Made by a program: the position numbers and the translations under genes. Under the pieces are notes generated by a model. That model worked only from the letters and a program-made list of their open reading frames with translations, had not been told where the DNA came from and made no database searches. From Eimeria necatrix (lineage: Eukaryota; Apicomplexa; Conoidasida; Eucoccidiorida; Eimeriidae), in NCBI RefSeq assembly GCF_000499385.1, contig NW_013653541.1, positions 1 to 64,000 on the forward strand: a DNA stretch of 64,000 bases, written 5' to 3'. Of the stretch, positions 1 to 12,200 are shown piece by piece (positions within the stretch are counted from its first letter, which is position 1; every line of letters starts with the position of its first letter).

Positions 1-890
1 TGGCGGCGCTTTCCTGTCATTTGCTGGCAGCATTGAAATGCGGTGCCATTTGGTTTCGTTTCGGCGTGCACATACAGCAGGTGACGCTGGCCGGGTTTCA
101 AGTCTGCAAGCCACGTGCTGCATCTGCCGCCGCATGCTCCCTGCCCTACGGCTCTTCACAGAGCTGTGGAATGGGGTGTGCTCTTGGCTACGCATCTTGA
201 AAGTCGTACAACTTGCAATGGCGCTTGTGCATGCAAATGTGAGTGCGTCTGCGAGGCTGTTTGTCTGTATAAGGTGTCAGTGAGTGCAACTACTTGCGGG
301 TTGAAGCGCGGTGTGGTTGAGAGGTTGGCGCTTTGTCTCATGCTTTGGTCTGCACTGATTTGAATTTTTGGTGGGGCGTCTGCACTTTTTGATCGTGCAC
401 AGGACATTTTCTCTGGTCTGTGCTTTGTTGGTGCGTTGAAGGTGCCCGGACGTAGAGATTGGCTTGCTGAACTTTGCCCAGCCGCTTGTTTAAACGCCGC
501 TGGTAGGTTTGGAGCGCTGGTCGCTTAGTTGGCTTGATCAGAGTGCAAATTGCCTTTATCGTTAAGGCTATGCTTCTTGGTCTATCACTGTGAATTTGTC
601 TGCTTTTGCGGAGAACGGTTCAGAAGACACTCAATATTCTAGTGGATACGTGCATTCTTACTATGCGTCAGGTAGTCAGTCAGTCATTTCGGTTTGTTTG
701 TATGGATAATAGAGAGGGAGTACGTGGTGACTTATTCTTTCTTGTGGTCTCCTAATTCGTGGCTGCTTGATCGTCAGCGAGAAACTTTCAAGTGGATTTA
801 CTGCTCACAGTTTAGTTTTTTGTTTTTTGTCAATAGATGTAGATGTGCTGGATTAGGTGTTTGTCGCAGTAAACTAAATGACATGAAAAA

Positions 891-990
891 CTATCTGGGC
901 AATATTTCATATGGTTTGACAGTAAAGTTGTATCATGGTTCTATCTGAGCAATATATCAAGTTGCTTGACAGTAAACTTGTATCATGGTT
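891..990. repeat. Tandem direct repeat, two copies of 50 bp
   Basis: Two adjacent 50-bp units start with CTATCTGGGCAATAT (891) and CTATCTGAGCAATAT (941), and both end with TTGTATCATGGTT. They differ at a handful of positions, mostly in the middle, so the duplication is not fresh. It lies outside any gene I can support. Confidence 0.85.
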
Positions 991-1236
991 CTCCTGCCCT
1001 TTTCATATGATTGGGCTGGTGGGACCTCGTATTTTGTGCGAAATCTAAGACGCATGAGAAAGAGTCCAGAACTTTCGTTTTACAGCACTTCTTCAGTTTG
1101 CGGCTGAGTCAGAAGCTCAAGGTGAGTTTCCTGCTTGGCTTGGCAAGTTTGCGGGTATAGGTATCGTTTTGAGTGAAGCGTGTAGTACTTGCACACTTCT
1201 CACCTAGTCTTTGATACACTTATCTGCATTTCTTAT

Positions 1237-1374
1237 GCTAAGACCAACAGTGATCATGGCCTGTCGAACTTGACCCGCAAGAAGAAAGTTTCTGGGGCAC
1301 CCGGTGCTAAGACCAACAGTGATCATGGCCTGCCGAACTCGACCAGCAAGAAGAAAGGTTCTGGGGCACCCGAC
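1237..1374. repeat. Tandem direct repeat, two copies of 69 bp
   Basis: The unit beginning GCTAAGACCAACAGTGATCA occurs at 1237 and again at 1306, with only a few substitutions. The length is an exact multiple of three (23 codons), and both strands stay open across it: the plus frame reads a Lys/Ser/Gly-rich unit and the minus frame a hydrophobic one. That could mean a coding repeat, but no flanking exon is convincing, so coding status is undecided. Confidence 0.85.
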
Positions 1375-4300
1375 AGATGTGATGCATTTGCACTTAGGTT
1401 CATGAAACTCCACACTTTCTCTTTTTCTTTCGCTTTAGCCTAAAACAGTGCGCTAGTGTAGGTGAGCATTTGCATTTGAACGGAATCTTTGTATGCACCT
1501 TCTTAAAGTCGTTGACGCTGCTCAGGCCGCTTGATGGCTATTTCCATCTGTAGATAAAAGCCCTAGAACCGTTGGCTTTCTGGTGCCTTTTTAGTTTCAG
1601 TGTGGCTCATTCTGCGAAAAGCAGGACCTTAATTTTTTTGGCAAAAAGCGTAAACAATGCCAAACAAGAAGCTCTGGTCATTCTCTAGAGTGTGAGCATC
1701 ATCCTGGTGTTTGGTTGCATCTGTGCAGCTTTATTCATAATCAATTTTTCACGTCTAACCAAGTAATTATTTTCAAATGGTCTGTTTCAAAGAAACTTTC
1801 AAGCAACTTCATTCTAAATTATCATCCACGAAGCATACGTCCGTTGTTTTGCTTTAGAAGCTCATTATTTCTTTTAGCAGCAGCATATGGCAACCGCAGA
1901 ATGGCTCAATAGAAGTCTGTAAAAATTAGTCCACGTGTTCCCCTCGTTTATACGAACACGGAATTATCCTAGTCCAGGAGTGCAAAAGTATGTTGCCGGC
2001 GTGACTCAGTCGAAAGGAACGTCTGAGTTTATGTGTTTGCCAATGTAACGTAACTCAGTGAAGAACGCCCCCTTGCAAAACATATGTCGCGAGCATTTAA
2101 CAAAAATGGTAGGAAGTCCATGACATGCAACATTCTCGTGTGAATTTATGTTCAGAAGCAGAAGAAATTCAATGGATATACAAATTTCTCATTGATGGCA
2201 GATGCTCAACAAAGTGCTGCTCTCAGTGGGCGTCCCAGCATATGTTTTAGCTCCACTGCCCAACTTATGAGGCATTCTCTCGGCCAACACATAATTACGA
2301 GTATACCTCACCCACATGTGGCATACGTTCCTAGGTAGGCATATGCTGCTAATGTCAAGGCAAAAGCAGGTCTTCGAAGTAGACGAGCTTCCGAAAACCA
2401 CAACGCCATAAAAATAAAGTACAGTACTTTATTAGTTAGTCACTCATTTTCCCACATGCGGTGACGATGGCCGCCCGTTAGTGGCTTCGTGCGCTCAAAC
2501 GGCTCAGACCCTACTGAGGACCCGGAAGTAGTACTCCACACGTGCTTTGTTCATCATGTTCAGTATAGACATTAATCTCAAGGAATATTATTGACACAGA
2601 TGAGCAGCAGCAGGCTAGTCAATCAAACATGTGTGGCACACACTTCGCACAAGCCAGATCGCAGTAGTAATAGGCCAGCGTAACAAGCGAGCAATATGCG
2701 CACAGGACATAGCATCATCGGGATGCGCAGGGTAGAGAATACGCATCAGACAGAATAGGCGAAAACACCTGCCCCCATAAAACCAGACCACCAGGACATG
2801 AGCTTATCATCATGAAAGGGCCCTCCAAAGAGCCAGGTGGCAGAAACTGTTTTCTAGCAATGTCGTACCAATAGTATCGTTTCTTTGAACCGGGAGATGG
2901 TGCACGTACCAAGCCACTTCATGCAGGTGAATGTGTGTCCGTTACGGCAAGCGCCAGCAGTCATGTAGCCAATCGATCATGAGAAGGGAGACAATATGGG
3001 AGCTACCGTTAGGCTTAGTACACATAGAGTCACGAAGTTAGGCCTCAACCACCGTTTTTCGGAAGATGCGCTGGTGGGTTTGTGCCCAGTAAGGGTACAG
3101 GTGCGGACTTCGCCAATTCGGCACGGCCAAAGCAATTTAAGGTTTTGTACATTTGCGGTGCACTTTGTCCGGGAATTGTCCGCGAATTAGCTGCTAACCA
3201 GCGGCAACTGAGCCCACAAAGTGTACTTGCTGACTGCGCAAAGATATTTCGCATAAGGAATGAAGACGCCGGCAGCTGAGCTAGCGGGCTGCTCCTTGTC
3301 TGCCCCGCCACTTTTGGTCTTCATGACGCTCGGTTTGGAAGACTGAACAGAAGCTGCAGCAGAATCAGCAGCCTTGCAAGGAAGGCGGGTTGCTAAACCA
3401 GAGGTATGGAGGAACGGAAAATGCATTGGCGCTCAGCCTAGACTCCCATTCGCAGGATTCAAAGTTCTTTTATGAGCACAAGTGACAGAAGACGCCCCTC
3501 CATGAGCAGTCAAGTGGGCGCGGCGTGCTGAATCCAAGGGGGAAGGGACACTTGGCAAAAGAATGTCATCCAAAGCAAGAGAGGATCTGCTAGCTTGTAA
3601 GAATATGAAATCGACTTTGGGAGCTGACCACCACGTTGCAGATCATGCTACTTCGCCTACGCAGAGAAAAAAGAGTCTTAAGGGAGCAAAAGATATTCTC
3701 AGCATTGTGCAAGCAGTCAACTCAAGGAATTATTCGCCGGCGGCAATGTCGTATGCGCAAGGCCTTCCGATTCACTGTGACCAATGAAGGGCAGCCACAT
3801 ATCAACGGTGTGGTGGTAGAGCTAACTACGGGGTCCAAAAGCGTTTGGTCCTGTCCTAGGGTTATACTGGCTGACTGACCACAAGGTTGCTAGCTACATT
3901 CAGTCCGGTACTCTACGAAACTGCGCATGTGGCCAGTACTTCGGTCTACCAAAAAAAAAAAGTTAAACAAGCAGAAACGCAACCCAAGCGGGCTCTGGTG
4001 CGGGCCCCTGCAGAGCACGCCCACGAGACTTCGGCGCAACCAGTGTCTACAAAAAAGTCAGCAAAGACAGCTATACTCCTTTGTTTAATGATGCAAGGGT
4101 GTAAGGGAAACCCCGCGGCGAAGGACAGGAAGTACATCAAGGGGCCACTGTGTCCGGTGTAGTGCAACACGGTTTATCTGACGCTGGCACTAGAAAGTCC
4201 CTACTCATTACTGGCTTTACTGGGTGTAAAGATGCAGAAAACAATTGATTTGTCCAAGGAGAAAGAAAAACTCCTGATGTGTGAGCCAGACGAACACCGT

Positions 4301-5774
4301 GGCCTAACCTCTATTGTACAGCCCCGCAATCTATTAGAGCCACCCCAGGAGGCGATATGAAGGAAGAAAAGCCGCCACAAAACAGGTACTTTTGCAACCA
4401 CTGTGTCATCTCATTGTGACACAAGTATACGAGGAACGGGAAAGGATGCGCCGCCATTCTTATTGCTGCCTAGACACCGCAGCGCCAGCATCTGTCAACG
4501 TCCTTATCTAAGCGTTTAAAGTTCTTGACTGTGGACCGTGGCAAGTTCACCTAAGATACTCTTTTAAATGAGTGTTTTTCATTATAGCTGCCCACACCTA
4601 TGCCTACATGACTCCAGCCCCGCAAGATGTCTCCCAGCAGAAAGATGGAAAGTCTCAGAAAGGGTGCGATAAAAAAAGCGCATAGTGGTGCTCTGTAGAT
4701 GCGGGAACTAAATTTCTTTTTGGTATTGGGATGTTTGTACAGTTTGTCAAAGCAGTGGAACACAATGCTCTAATCTTCTGAAGCACATTACCCTAGTAGT
4801 CAGCACGCTGGACCAGCGCCACCACCCAGAGCTAATGAGGCTTTCGGTGCAGAGTTTCTCTTGAGCCAGTACAATGGCAACAGCTTCCCTTCAACAGTTA
4901 AGCTATAATGACTGATAATGACTGATTTAAACTCTGAGCTACAGCCAAGTTGGAACGCGCTTATGCATTACCTGCTGTCAACCGTCAGCTGTCTGCGAGC
5001 CAGCGGTAGAGAGATTCCCGCAATACCAAATGCACAAGAAGAATGAGCAGCCACTTTATAGCTCCGTCTCATACTTAGAGCAAGAAAGAATTAGTCCTCC
5101 TTCTGTTGCTGTGAAACTCAACTTCGAGCGCACAAGACCTGACTGACCCTAGGCATGCGGCGAGCACTGCTCCGGAGTCGCCTGCAGCCACAGCATGCAC
5201 CCAGTGGGAATTTACCAAAGGCGTCTTAGAAAACGAAACCCTTTTATTTATTTACACACATCAGTCCCGATTTTTAAGAGCTGGATTCCTTAAGGTATTA
5301 TTGCTGGAATGCTCATCGTTACTTCCTTCTGAGCACTGATGGCCGTTATTGTTCTGTGGGACCTCCATTCTGGAAGATAACAGCTTCTACGCACAAACGT
5401 ATCCTTGCTGATCTGGGGTTCACTCTCCATAAAGCAGCACGCCGCATTTTGCTGTATGCCTACAGAGCCCACTGGCCGGCGAATTTACACCGCCTGGACG
5501 TGAAATAATATGTGGCAGTCCATGGGAAACCTGCAATAGGACAAGTTTGACACACAGTTGCTGCCCCAGTACACATACAGTGGGGTCGCTTGTAATTGGT
5601 TTTCTCACTGAGGATTCCAAGAGCGCCGCGTCCTTATCCACCTACTCTGTTAAGCAGGTGTGCAGCCGATTGTGCACCCACCTGGAGGAATGTTTTTGGA
5701 CAGTAGGGATGGGTGTTTAATGACAGCATTTTCCAGTTCTGCGTGCACATGCGAGTGCGTGTATTTGAAATACT

Positions 5775-8561
5775 ATGAGCTTTTACTGCACAGAGCTTGC
5801 CTCAGGAATGTCGACCTCTCCGTCTCCCTCACAAGTCTCAGCTGGGAGCAACAATTCCACCGACTGTTTTCAAGATATTTTGTCCCAGCAGCTAAGCGTA
5901 GATGCGTCCATGCGAGATGAATCACTGGTCCCAAGGGAGGCTTTGGCCTACACGCCTCAGCCGTCAGAGATACTGAAGGTAAGCGTTCTACGAGCCAGCG
6001 CAATCACAAATGCTTTAGTCTACTGGCCACTAGTTTTTCCTGGCATTTGCAAGTGAGGCCAAATTTTTTTGTTGGTCGAGTGCTCGAAAAAGAAGGGGCG
6101 TTCGGGTCGCCGGCACAGCAGGAGCAGATGACGGCCCTAAAACAGCGATTATTCTGCGTTTTCGGCTCCCTCGGAGCCTGTGTTAGGCGCGCGTCCCATT
6201 CGTTTGATTTTCGGTGATCTTGAGTTAACACCTCACGAACTCGAGGGCCTCTTCGAGGTGCGGCAGGCAATGGCGAACGACAAGGAGCTGCGGGAATCCC
6301 CCGTTTTTGCAGATGACAGATACGCAGTTCGCTTCCTTCAGGGGTAAGAGCTGTCATTAAATTTTAAGTTGTTCTGTCGGCTTCTCTTTGCTTTCAGGTT
6401 GAAACAGCAGCTTTGGGGCAAAAGGGGTGCTGTCTCCTCATGCATTTACCGTTGTGGAATGTGAATGAATGCGTTTTTTCAAACAGAAACGACTGGGATG
6501 TGGCCCGTTGTATTCACGATATGAAGAGACATTTGCACTGGCGCGCACAGAACCTTCCCGCACGACGCACCGACGTAGAACATTTATTTGTGAGCAGCCG
6601 CTTTCCCCTAAATTTGTTCTAAAACATTGTTGGGACCTATAGGAAAATCAAGGTGATCCGTATTGTTTCGCAACAATTCTACATCTTCTTGCTTTTTTGA
6701 GCATGATCATCTTTTTCGATGACGGTTTCTATTTGCATGCTGGAAGACCTCGGTTAGCGAAGTGGAAATTTTACCTCGTTGAAAGGATGCACAAGGTATA
6801 TGTGGCACTGAAATTGCCAATTCAGAGCTTTTTCATGTTGCTAAGGGGTTACAGCTTGTTCCACTTCAAATCTTCCATAGATAGGTCGTCTGCCTGGTGC
6901 CGGTGTATTCCTTCGTAGTCTCACGGCTTCATTTACATTCACGGAAGAGACCATGCATTTCGGCCAATCCTCATCATTCGCTGCAGAAGTCTAGCAGATT
7001 CTCAAATGGTGGGCTTTCTACACAAAATCTCTTCCACTCTCCCTCGTGGATCTGTTCGCACATCAGCTCCCGTTTTTGTCAACATCTCAACCATGATAGC
7101 GTAGTTTGCAGTTCACTGATGGGAACGTACTTTGTCGAAGCCACGCATTGCGAAATTTTCGGGGTGGATAAGACGACCGGCCTGAAGTGTTTGATGTGCC
7201 TGCTTTTCTGTATAGGGAGACGTGATGTCGGTGGTGATATACTGGCTAGGTCAGCCAAGCAGTCGCTTGCAGTTTATTTTTTTGAGTTGATTCGTTATTG
7301 TGTTTTTTGATGATGAGCAACCGGTAGTGGAATCAACGTACCAGAACTGACGCTTCTGTCAGTGCCTGCCGTTACATCAGAGGCTTTAAGTGGCGAAAGT
7401 TTTAGAAGTATATGAAGAAGCAAAAATATTGAAATGATAAGTATGCGCCGCGTGTTTCACGTTTTTCGAATGCGTGCTTGCGCCACCGCAGAATTTACCT
7501 TGGAGAAGCTGCTGGTGAAGAATAAAGTGGAGCAGTGGCGAGTGGTCGTGGATTTAGAGGATTGCAGCATTACGAGTGCGCCGATAGGCATTTTGAAGCA
7601 AGTTTGCGACACGCTAACTGTGAGTTATACCTCTTTTCGCATTAGCGAAGGATTTAGCCTTGCATTTTTCCGGGCAAAGTTTTTCGTGGCGTCAACGTGT
7701 GAACGCACACAGTTTTAATCCGTACAGAACGCGGCCACAGCCACTGTGGTCAGCTTCTTATACCGCTAAGCTACCATGGAGACGGCGGAAAATCACTGAT
7801 TCTGTCCATAAATCCTCATCCACGAAAGCCTCTGTTCATGCGTATGCAAAACTTGTAGCGTTAATCGGGTGTGCGGCTTATTTAACATAGCGCGTTGTAC
7901 GTTGGCGACGCGAAGAGGGCTGATGTTAATGCGACTTCTGTGGCACAGAGGAACTACCGTGGAAGGCTTTACGGAATGTTGATTTTGAACGCCGGTTTCT
8001 TATTTCGAAGCATATGGCAGCTGGTGTCTGTTGTACTTCCGGAGAGGACAAAGTCGAAGATAAAGCTCACATCATCGTGCAGTGACGTGAGAACTTTTTG
8101 GGGTTTCCAGATTTTGCTCCGTGTGTCAGCCCATGCTGTGCATATTAGTAGGCATCTACTGCGGGTTGGGGCACACTTTGGCAGCACTTTTGCGTAATGT
8201 TCCTCCATACACCTCCCACAGTAATTTCGACCGAAATGACTGTCCTGGAGGGAAAGGTGTTCCGATTGTCGTTGCAGGAAGAATTCTTAGCGTCGATCAA
8301 TCGCAATCAGATTGAAGGTGAACTCAGTATCAAGCTGATGCGTATAGTTGTGTACCCACACTCAAAGCTTTCGCTTTTCGAGCAGCTATGGCCTGGTGCT
8401 GTTGCAACCAAGAACTGTCTGCCAGGTGCAAGCATGATGTTTATATTGTATATATTTGCGCCATTGCTACTTGCGCAGAGAGGTATGGAGGGACATGCTC
8501 TAATGTTGAAGATTTCTCCTGGCCTGTGATGCCGCCAGGCCCGTACGACATCGCCTCATAA
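5775..8561 (+). CDS. Sec14-like CRAL-TRIO domain lipid-binding protein, multi-exon
   Basis: CRAL-TRIO proteins bind and exchange phosphatidylinositol or other lipids on cytosolic membrane faces. Exons that fit: 5775-5978 (ATG start, ends at GTAAGC), about 6177-6343, 6487-6589, 7492-7619, 7949 to about 8081-8086, about 8222-8317, and 8479-8561 (TAA). The joins give the family hallmarks in order: RYAVRFLQGNDWDVARC (the RFL-R-W N-lobe helix), QWRVVVDLEDCSI (core strand), NYRGRLYGMLILNAGFLF with LPERTKSKIKL (lipid-gate region), and a C-terminal RYGGTCSN box followed by WPVMPPGPYD. Phases match at the 6343/6487, 7619/7949 and 8317/8479 joins. Exon(s) between 6590 and 7491, probably including a GFYLHAGRP segment near 6715, are not resolved, nor is the start of exon 2. 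The ligand cannot be told from the sequence. Confidence 0.8.
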
Positions 8562-9298
8562 AGAAATACCATGCTTGGACTCACTTTTGATTTTTGAGTA
8601 TCGGTTTACCTAGGCAGGTAAATGTGCGCAAGGAGGCGAATTTGCTTGTGGCAGCCGCAGTAAGTTTATGTGTACCTGACGGCCAACAGCCTACGGCACC
8701 ATTGGCGCTCTATCGCCAGCATCCGGTGAACAAGCAGCCGGCAACGCTGCTTGCAACCGAACCAGGCGCTTCGCCACTCCAAAAAAGTGAAAGCAAAATT
8801 CTGCTGTCAGGAATCAGCTAACGACGATGAAACTCCGCACAAGCAGCAGGCGCGAGATAATTGAAGCGCAGCATCCCTCGCTGGTGCTCCAACATTTGTG
8901 TCATACGCACGTGCAGTTGTCTGTCCACTTCCGTTGCAACAGCCGGGCGACGTATGTGCCTCTGTGTAATACTGCAACGCTAATTCGAAGAGCCACGGCA
9001 GTATCTTCATTCATCCAAAGTCACCTTTAGAATCTCCCAGGAGGTTGCAGTAGCATTAGCGGATGCAAGTTGCAGTTGTACTAGATACTGCAGGAGGCAC
9101 AAACAGGGTAAGCTGCTGCTACAATCTACAGCGTCATCCCGTTAACACACAGCATGCCCCGTAAAGACTCTACAGACTAGGCGGCCACTGATCACATGCT
9201 TGGCCACAAAAGTCAAAAATGGAATGTTCTTTCCCGTGTTATTATTTCCTGTAGTTTGCAACGGACTTGGTTCGGGCCCAAAACAGGGTATATACAGC
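8562..9298. other. Intergenic region between two convergent genes
   Basis: This 737-bp stretch follows the stop codon of the plus-strand Sec14-like gene and precedes (on the plus axis) the stop codon of the minus-strand coiled-coil gene, so it must hold both 3' ends. The open frames in it are short. A 75-codon plus frame at 8594-8821 is somewhat protein-like, but the Sec14 gene already ends at 8561 with a family-typical C-terminus, so it is not needed for that gene. I see no canonical polyadenylation signal I would defend. Confidence 0.5.
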
Positions 9299-12200
9299 TT
9301 AGTACCATCCCTCCGACCGGCGCTTACGAGGGGCCAGTGGAGACTGCAGCAAGGAGTCATGAAGCCTGCAACCAATATTGCATGCCTTAAGATTCCGCGG
9401 TTCCTGCTCTTTTGGAAGTGTGGTTCTGTCAGAAGACACAAGTGACTCTTTGGCGTGCCCTTCCAGAAGGGCTTGCTGTTTTGCTTGCACTGGCACCTCC
9501 ATCGGCTGCTGTGGAACAGGCCGCTGCTGCTGTTGTAGGCATATGTCGACTGCTTCGTAGAGAGCCTTTTCCTTTATGACGGCAAGCTCGCCAAGGAGAA
9601 TGTAATACTCCCTCCACCAAATGCAGCTACCCCTGTCTTCCCTCAAAAGAACCTCCTGCTGCTCCAGCTGCAGTAGCGGTGCACAGTTGCAGCAGCGAAA
9701 GTGCACCGGGAGACCCCTCTGCGGCGCAGTCTCAGCAGCAGGGTTTGCTGGTAACACTCCAGCTGCGACAGCGCGATGACCCGGAAAGTCCCTCTGTAGC
9801 AGCTTCTGAAGCAAATGTTGCCGTTGAGCTGCGTGCATGTCCGTCAGATGGTTTTTGACGAGCTCCAGCTGTTGCAAGGCAGTCCTGACTAGTGCAGCAT
9901 GCCGTCTCGTCTTCCATCCGATGCCGCTGACGCTGTTACTCGTGCACGTGGAGTCGCTAGAGGAAGTGCTGCAATTGGCTGAGTCGCCAGTCAAAGACCC
10001 GCCCGCATGACTGGATGTCACTCTGCGCTTAAATCCCGTCCTGTGATCTACTATTGCGAGGGGATTCGAGGGCAGGATATCCTTACAGTAGCCATCCAAA
10101 GGCTGCCCTAGGAGCAGCTTGTGGTGCTGCTGCAGAAGTTCTAAAACCCCTCTACATGCGCCCGGAGTCGGGTGCGCCGCAGCAACTGCGCATGCGAGCA
10201 GCAGCTGCTCCTCGTGATGTTGTAGCCTCAACTCTACTGCACCTGCTGCTAATGCAGCCTCTTTTCCTGCGTTTGGGGTCTCTGCGGCCCACTCAGGAGA
10301 TCTCAGTTCTACTGTACCAGCAGCGCTCTTGAGATTCGTGTCGATTGTTCTCGGGTATTCAACTACTGTATGCACAGTTGTCTTCGCTGTGGGATTAATA
10401 TTCCGCCCAGCAACAATATTTGCCGCAAGAAGCCGGAGGTCATCTTGCTGTCCTGAGGACCTCGGCAGTGCTGCAACAGCGCTCCCTTTACAAGATGTGA
10501 GCGGCACTGCGTCCGATTTGCAACGAGCTTGAATGCCATCCTCACCACCACATTTTACTGCTGTTATAGCTGCTGGTTCTGTTTTTCGTAGTGACCGCCT
10601 CCATTGTTGCTGCTTTCGCTGCTGTGCCTCAAGAAGCTTCTTGAACTCGCGATTGAAGGCAGCCACGAAGTACGTGGTCTCAGCATCAGGCTCCTCATGC
10701 AAATTGATGGGCTCTTCGTGGGACTCCTGCATTTGCGACAGCTGGTGCTGCAACAATTGCAGAGAATAAAACGCATCTGCCAAGGGGCACTCGACTGTCC
10801 CTCTTTTGAATGCAGTTTGAAGGCCTGCCGTTGTGGCAGCTGGCTCTGCAACCTCGGCTTCTCCAATCTTCCAGTCTTGGATGCGTTGTTGCTCCAGCTG
10901 CTGCTGCTCTTGTTTATCAATTACCTGCGCATGAGTTCAACAGGAGCAAGACAAACAACAGCAGCAGCGTTTGACGAGACAGATTCTTGCAGAGCCCGTG
11001 CAGCAATCAAAGAATCGCACGCTGCAGCAGGCTACAGGAAAGTCCGGAACCGCGTCCTGAAACGACGAAGAGTGCACGCTGCAGCAACAAAAGAGGAACA
11101 GTGGGCTGAAGCAGGAGGAAATACGACGCACGGGCATGCCATGGTAAAAATGAGCTCACAGTTATAAGAGGCATGCGCTGCTGCATAAACACTTCTTGTT
11201 GCAGAAGTTGCTGTTGCACCGCGAGGGGAAAACTGCAGCGAAGCAGCTGTAAGAGCAGCGAATCACTGTAGCAGCAGGTGGCGCACATTGGTGACAGACA
11301 CGGAAGGATGACCTGAACACTGCCGCTGTCGTTGCAAAGTTCCTGCCTTCCTCCCTTCGCGCTGTCGTTAGGCTTCATGGCACTAGCGGCAACAGGCGCT
11401 TCTATTGTTTCTGAGCTTGTCGAAGCAGCTGTCACATTTACTGCTGTTGTTGCTTGTCGCCTAATTAGCCGAGAATGCCTTTTTCTCTGCAGCTGCTTTT
11501 GCCACTGGCTGCAGAATCGCACCTCCACTGCACAACTTCGAGATGTGGATAGTAGCAGATCCGCTAATGCGGCCGCCGCTCCAACGATACAAACAGAACA
11601 GTCGCTGCTGCTGTTGCCGCTTTTCTGTCGAAAGCAACTGCTTTTCCGATTGCAAGGGCACTGATACTGCAGACTGCTGTGCGCGTTTGTTGCATGCATT
11701 CTTTGTGCTGCTGGGTGAATTTGCAGCTTTGGCTCTTCCAATCGGATGTCGCGGATATGTGTTAACAAGGACTCTACCCGAGCTGCTGCAATAGCTTCTT
11801 GTTGTTGCTGCTCCATCAAAGAGCCCCGTTCCAGTAGCTGGTCTATCTGAAAAGCCGAAAGGACACGTCGCAAGAGCAGCAGCTGCTGCTGTGGGTGCGC
11901 TGCACTCACGAGTTCTACGCGGGCAGTGAAAGCCGTGGTCTGCTCCATTCCGCTGTCTTCCTGAGGACAGCAGCACGTAGTGCAGCAGCAAGGAAACTTT
12001 TCTTTTTGTTTTGTCGCTGCTGCCGCCGCTGCTGCGTCATCCTGTGGGGGCACTGGATTCGGCAACATGCAGGCTGCTGCAACGAAGATCTGCGTCACTT
12101 GCTGCAGCCGTCCGGCAGCAGCAACCCTGCAACAGTGAAACACAACAATAACTTCAGCATCACACGCAATCATTCACAGCATCAATATCCACATAAAACT

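Larger units (their letters stand above)
1..5774. other. No supportable gene; 5.7 kb of non-coding or unresolved DNA
   Basis: All open frames here are short (under about 95 codons), overlap on both strands and show no family I recognise. I could not chain them by splice borders and matching phase, as I could for the other genes. The composition is less CAG-rich than the gene blocks to the right. Two short tandem duplications (891-990 and 1237-1374) are the only structured elements I see and are listed separately. A short minus-strand frame near 3187-3426 and a plus frame at 3563-3787 look mildly protein-like but have no further support. Small or fast-evolving genes cannot be excluded. Confidence 0.5.
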
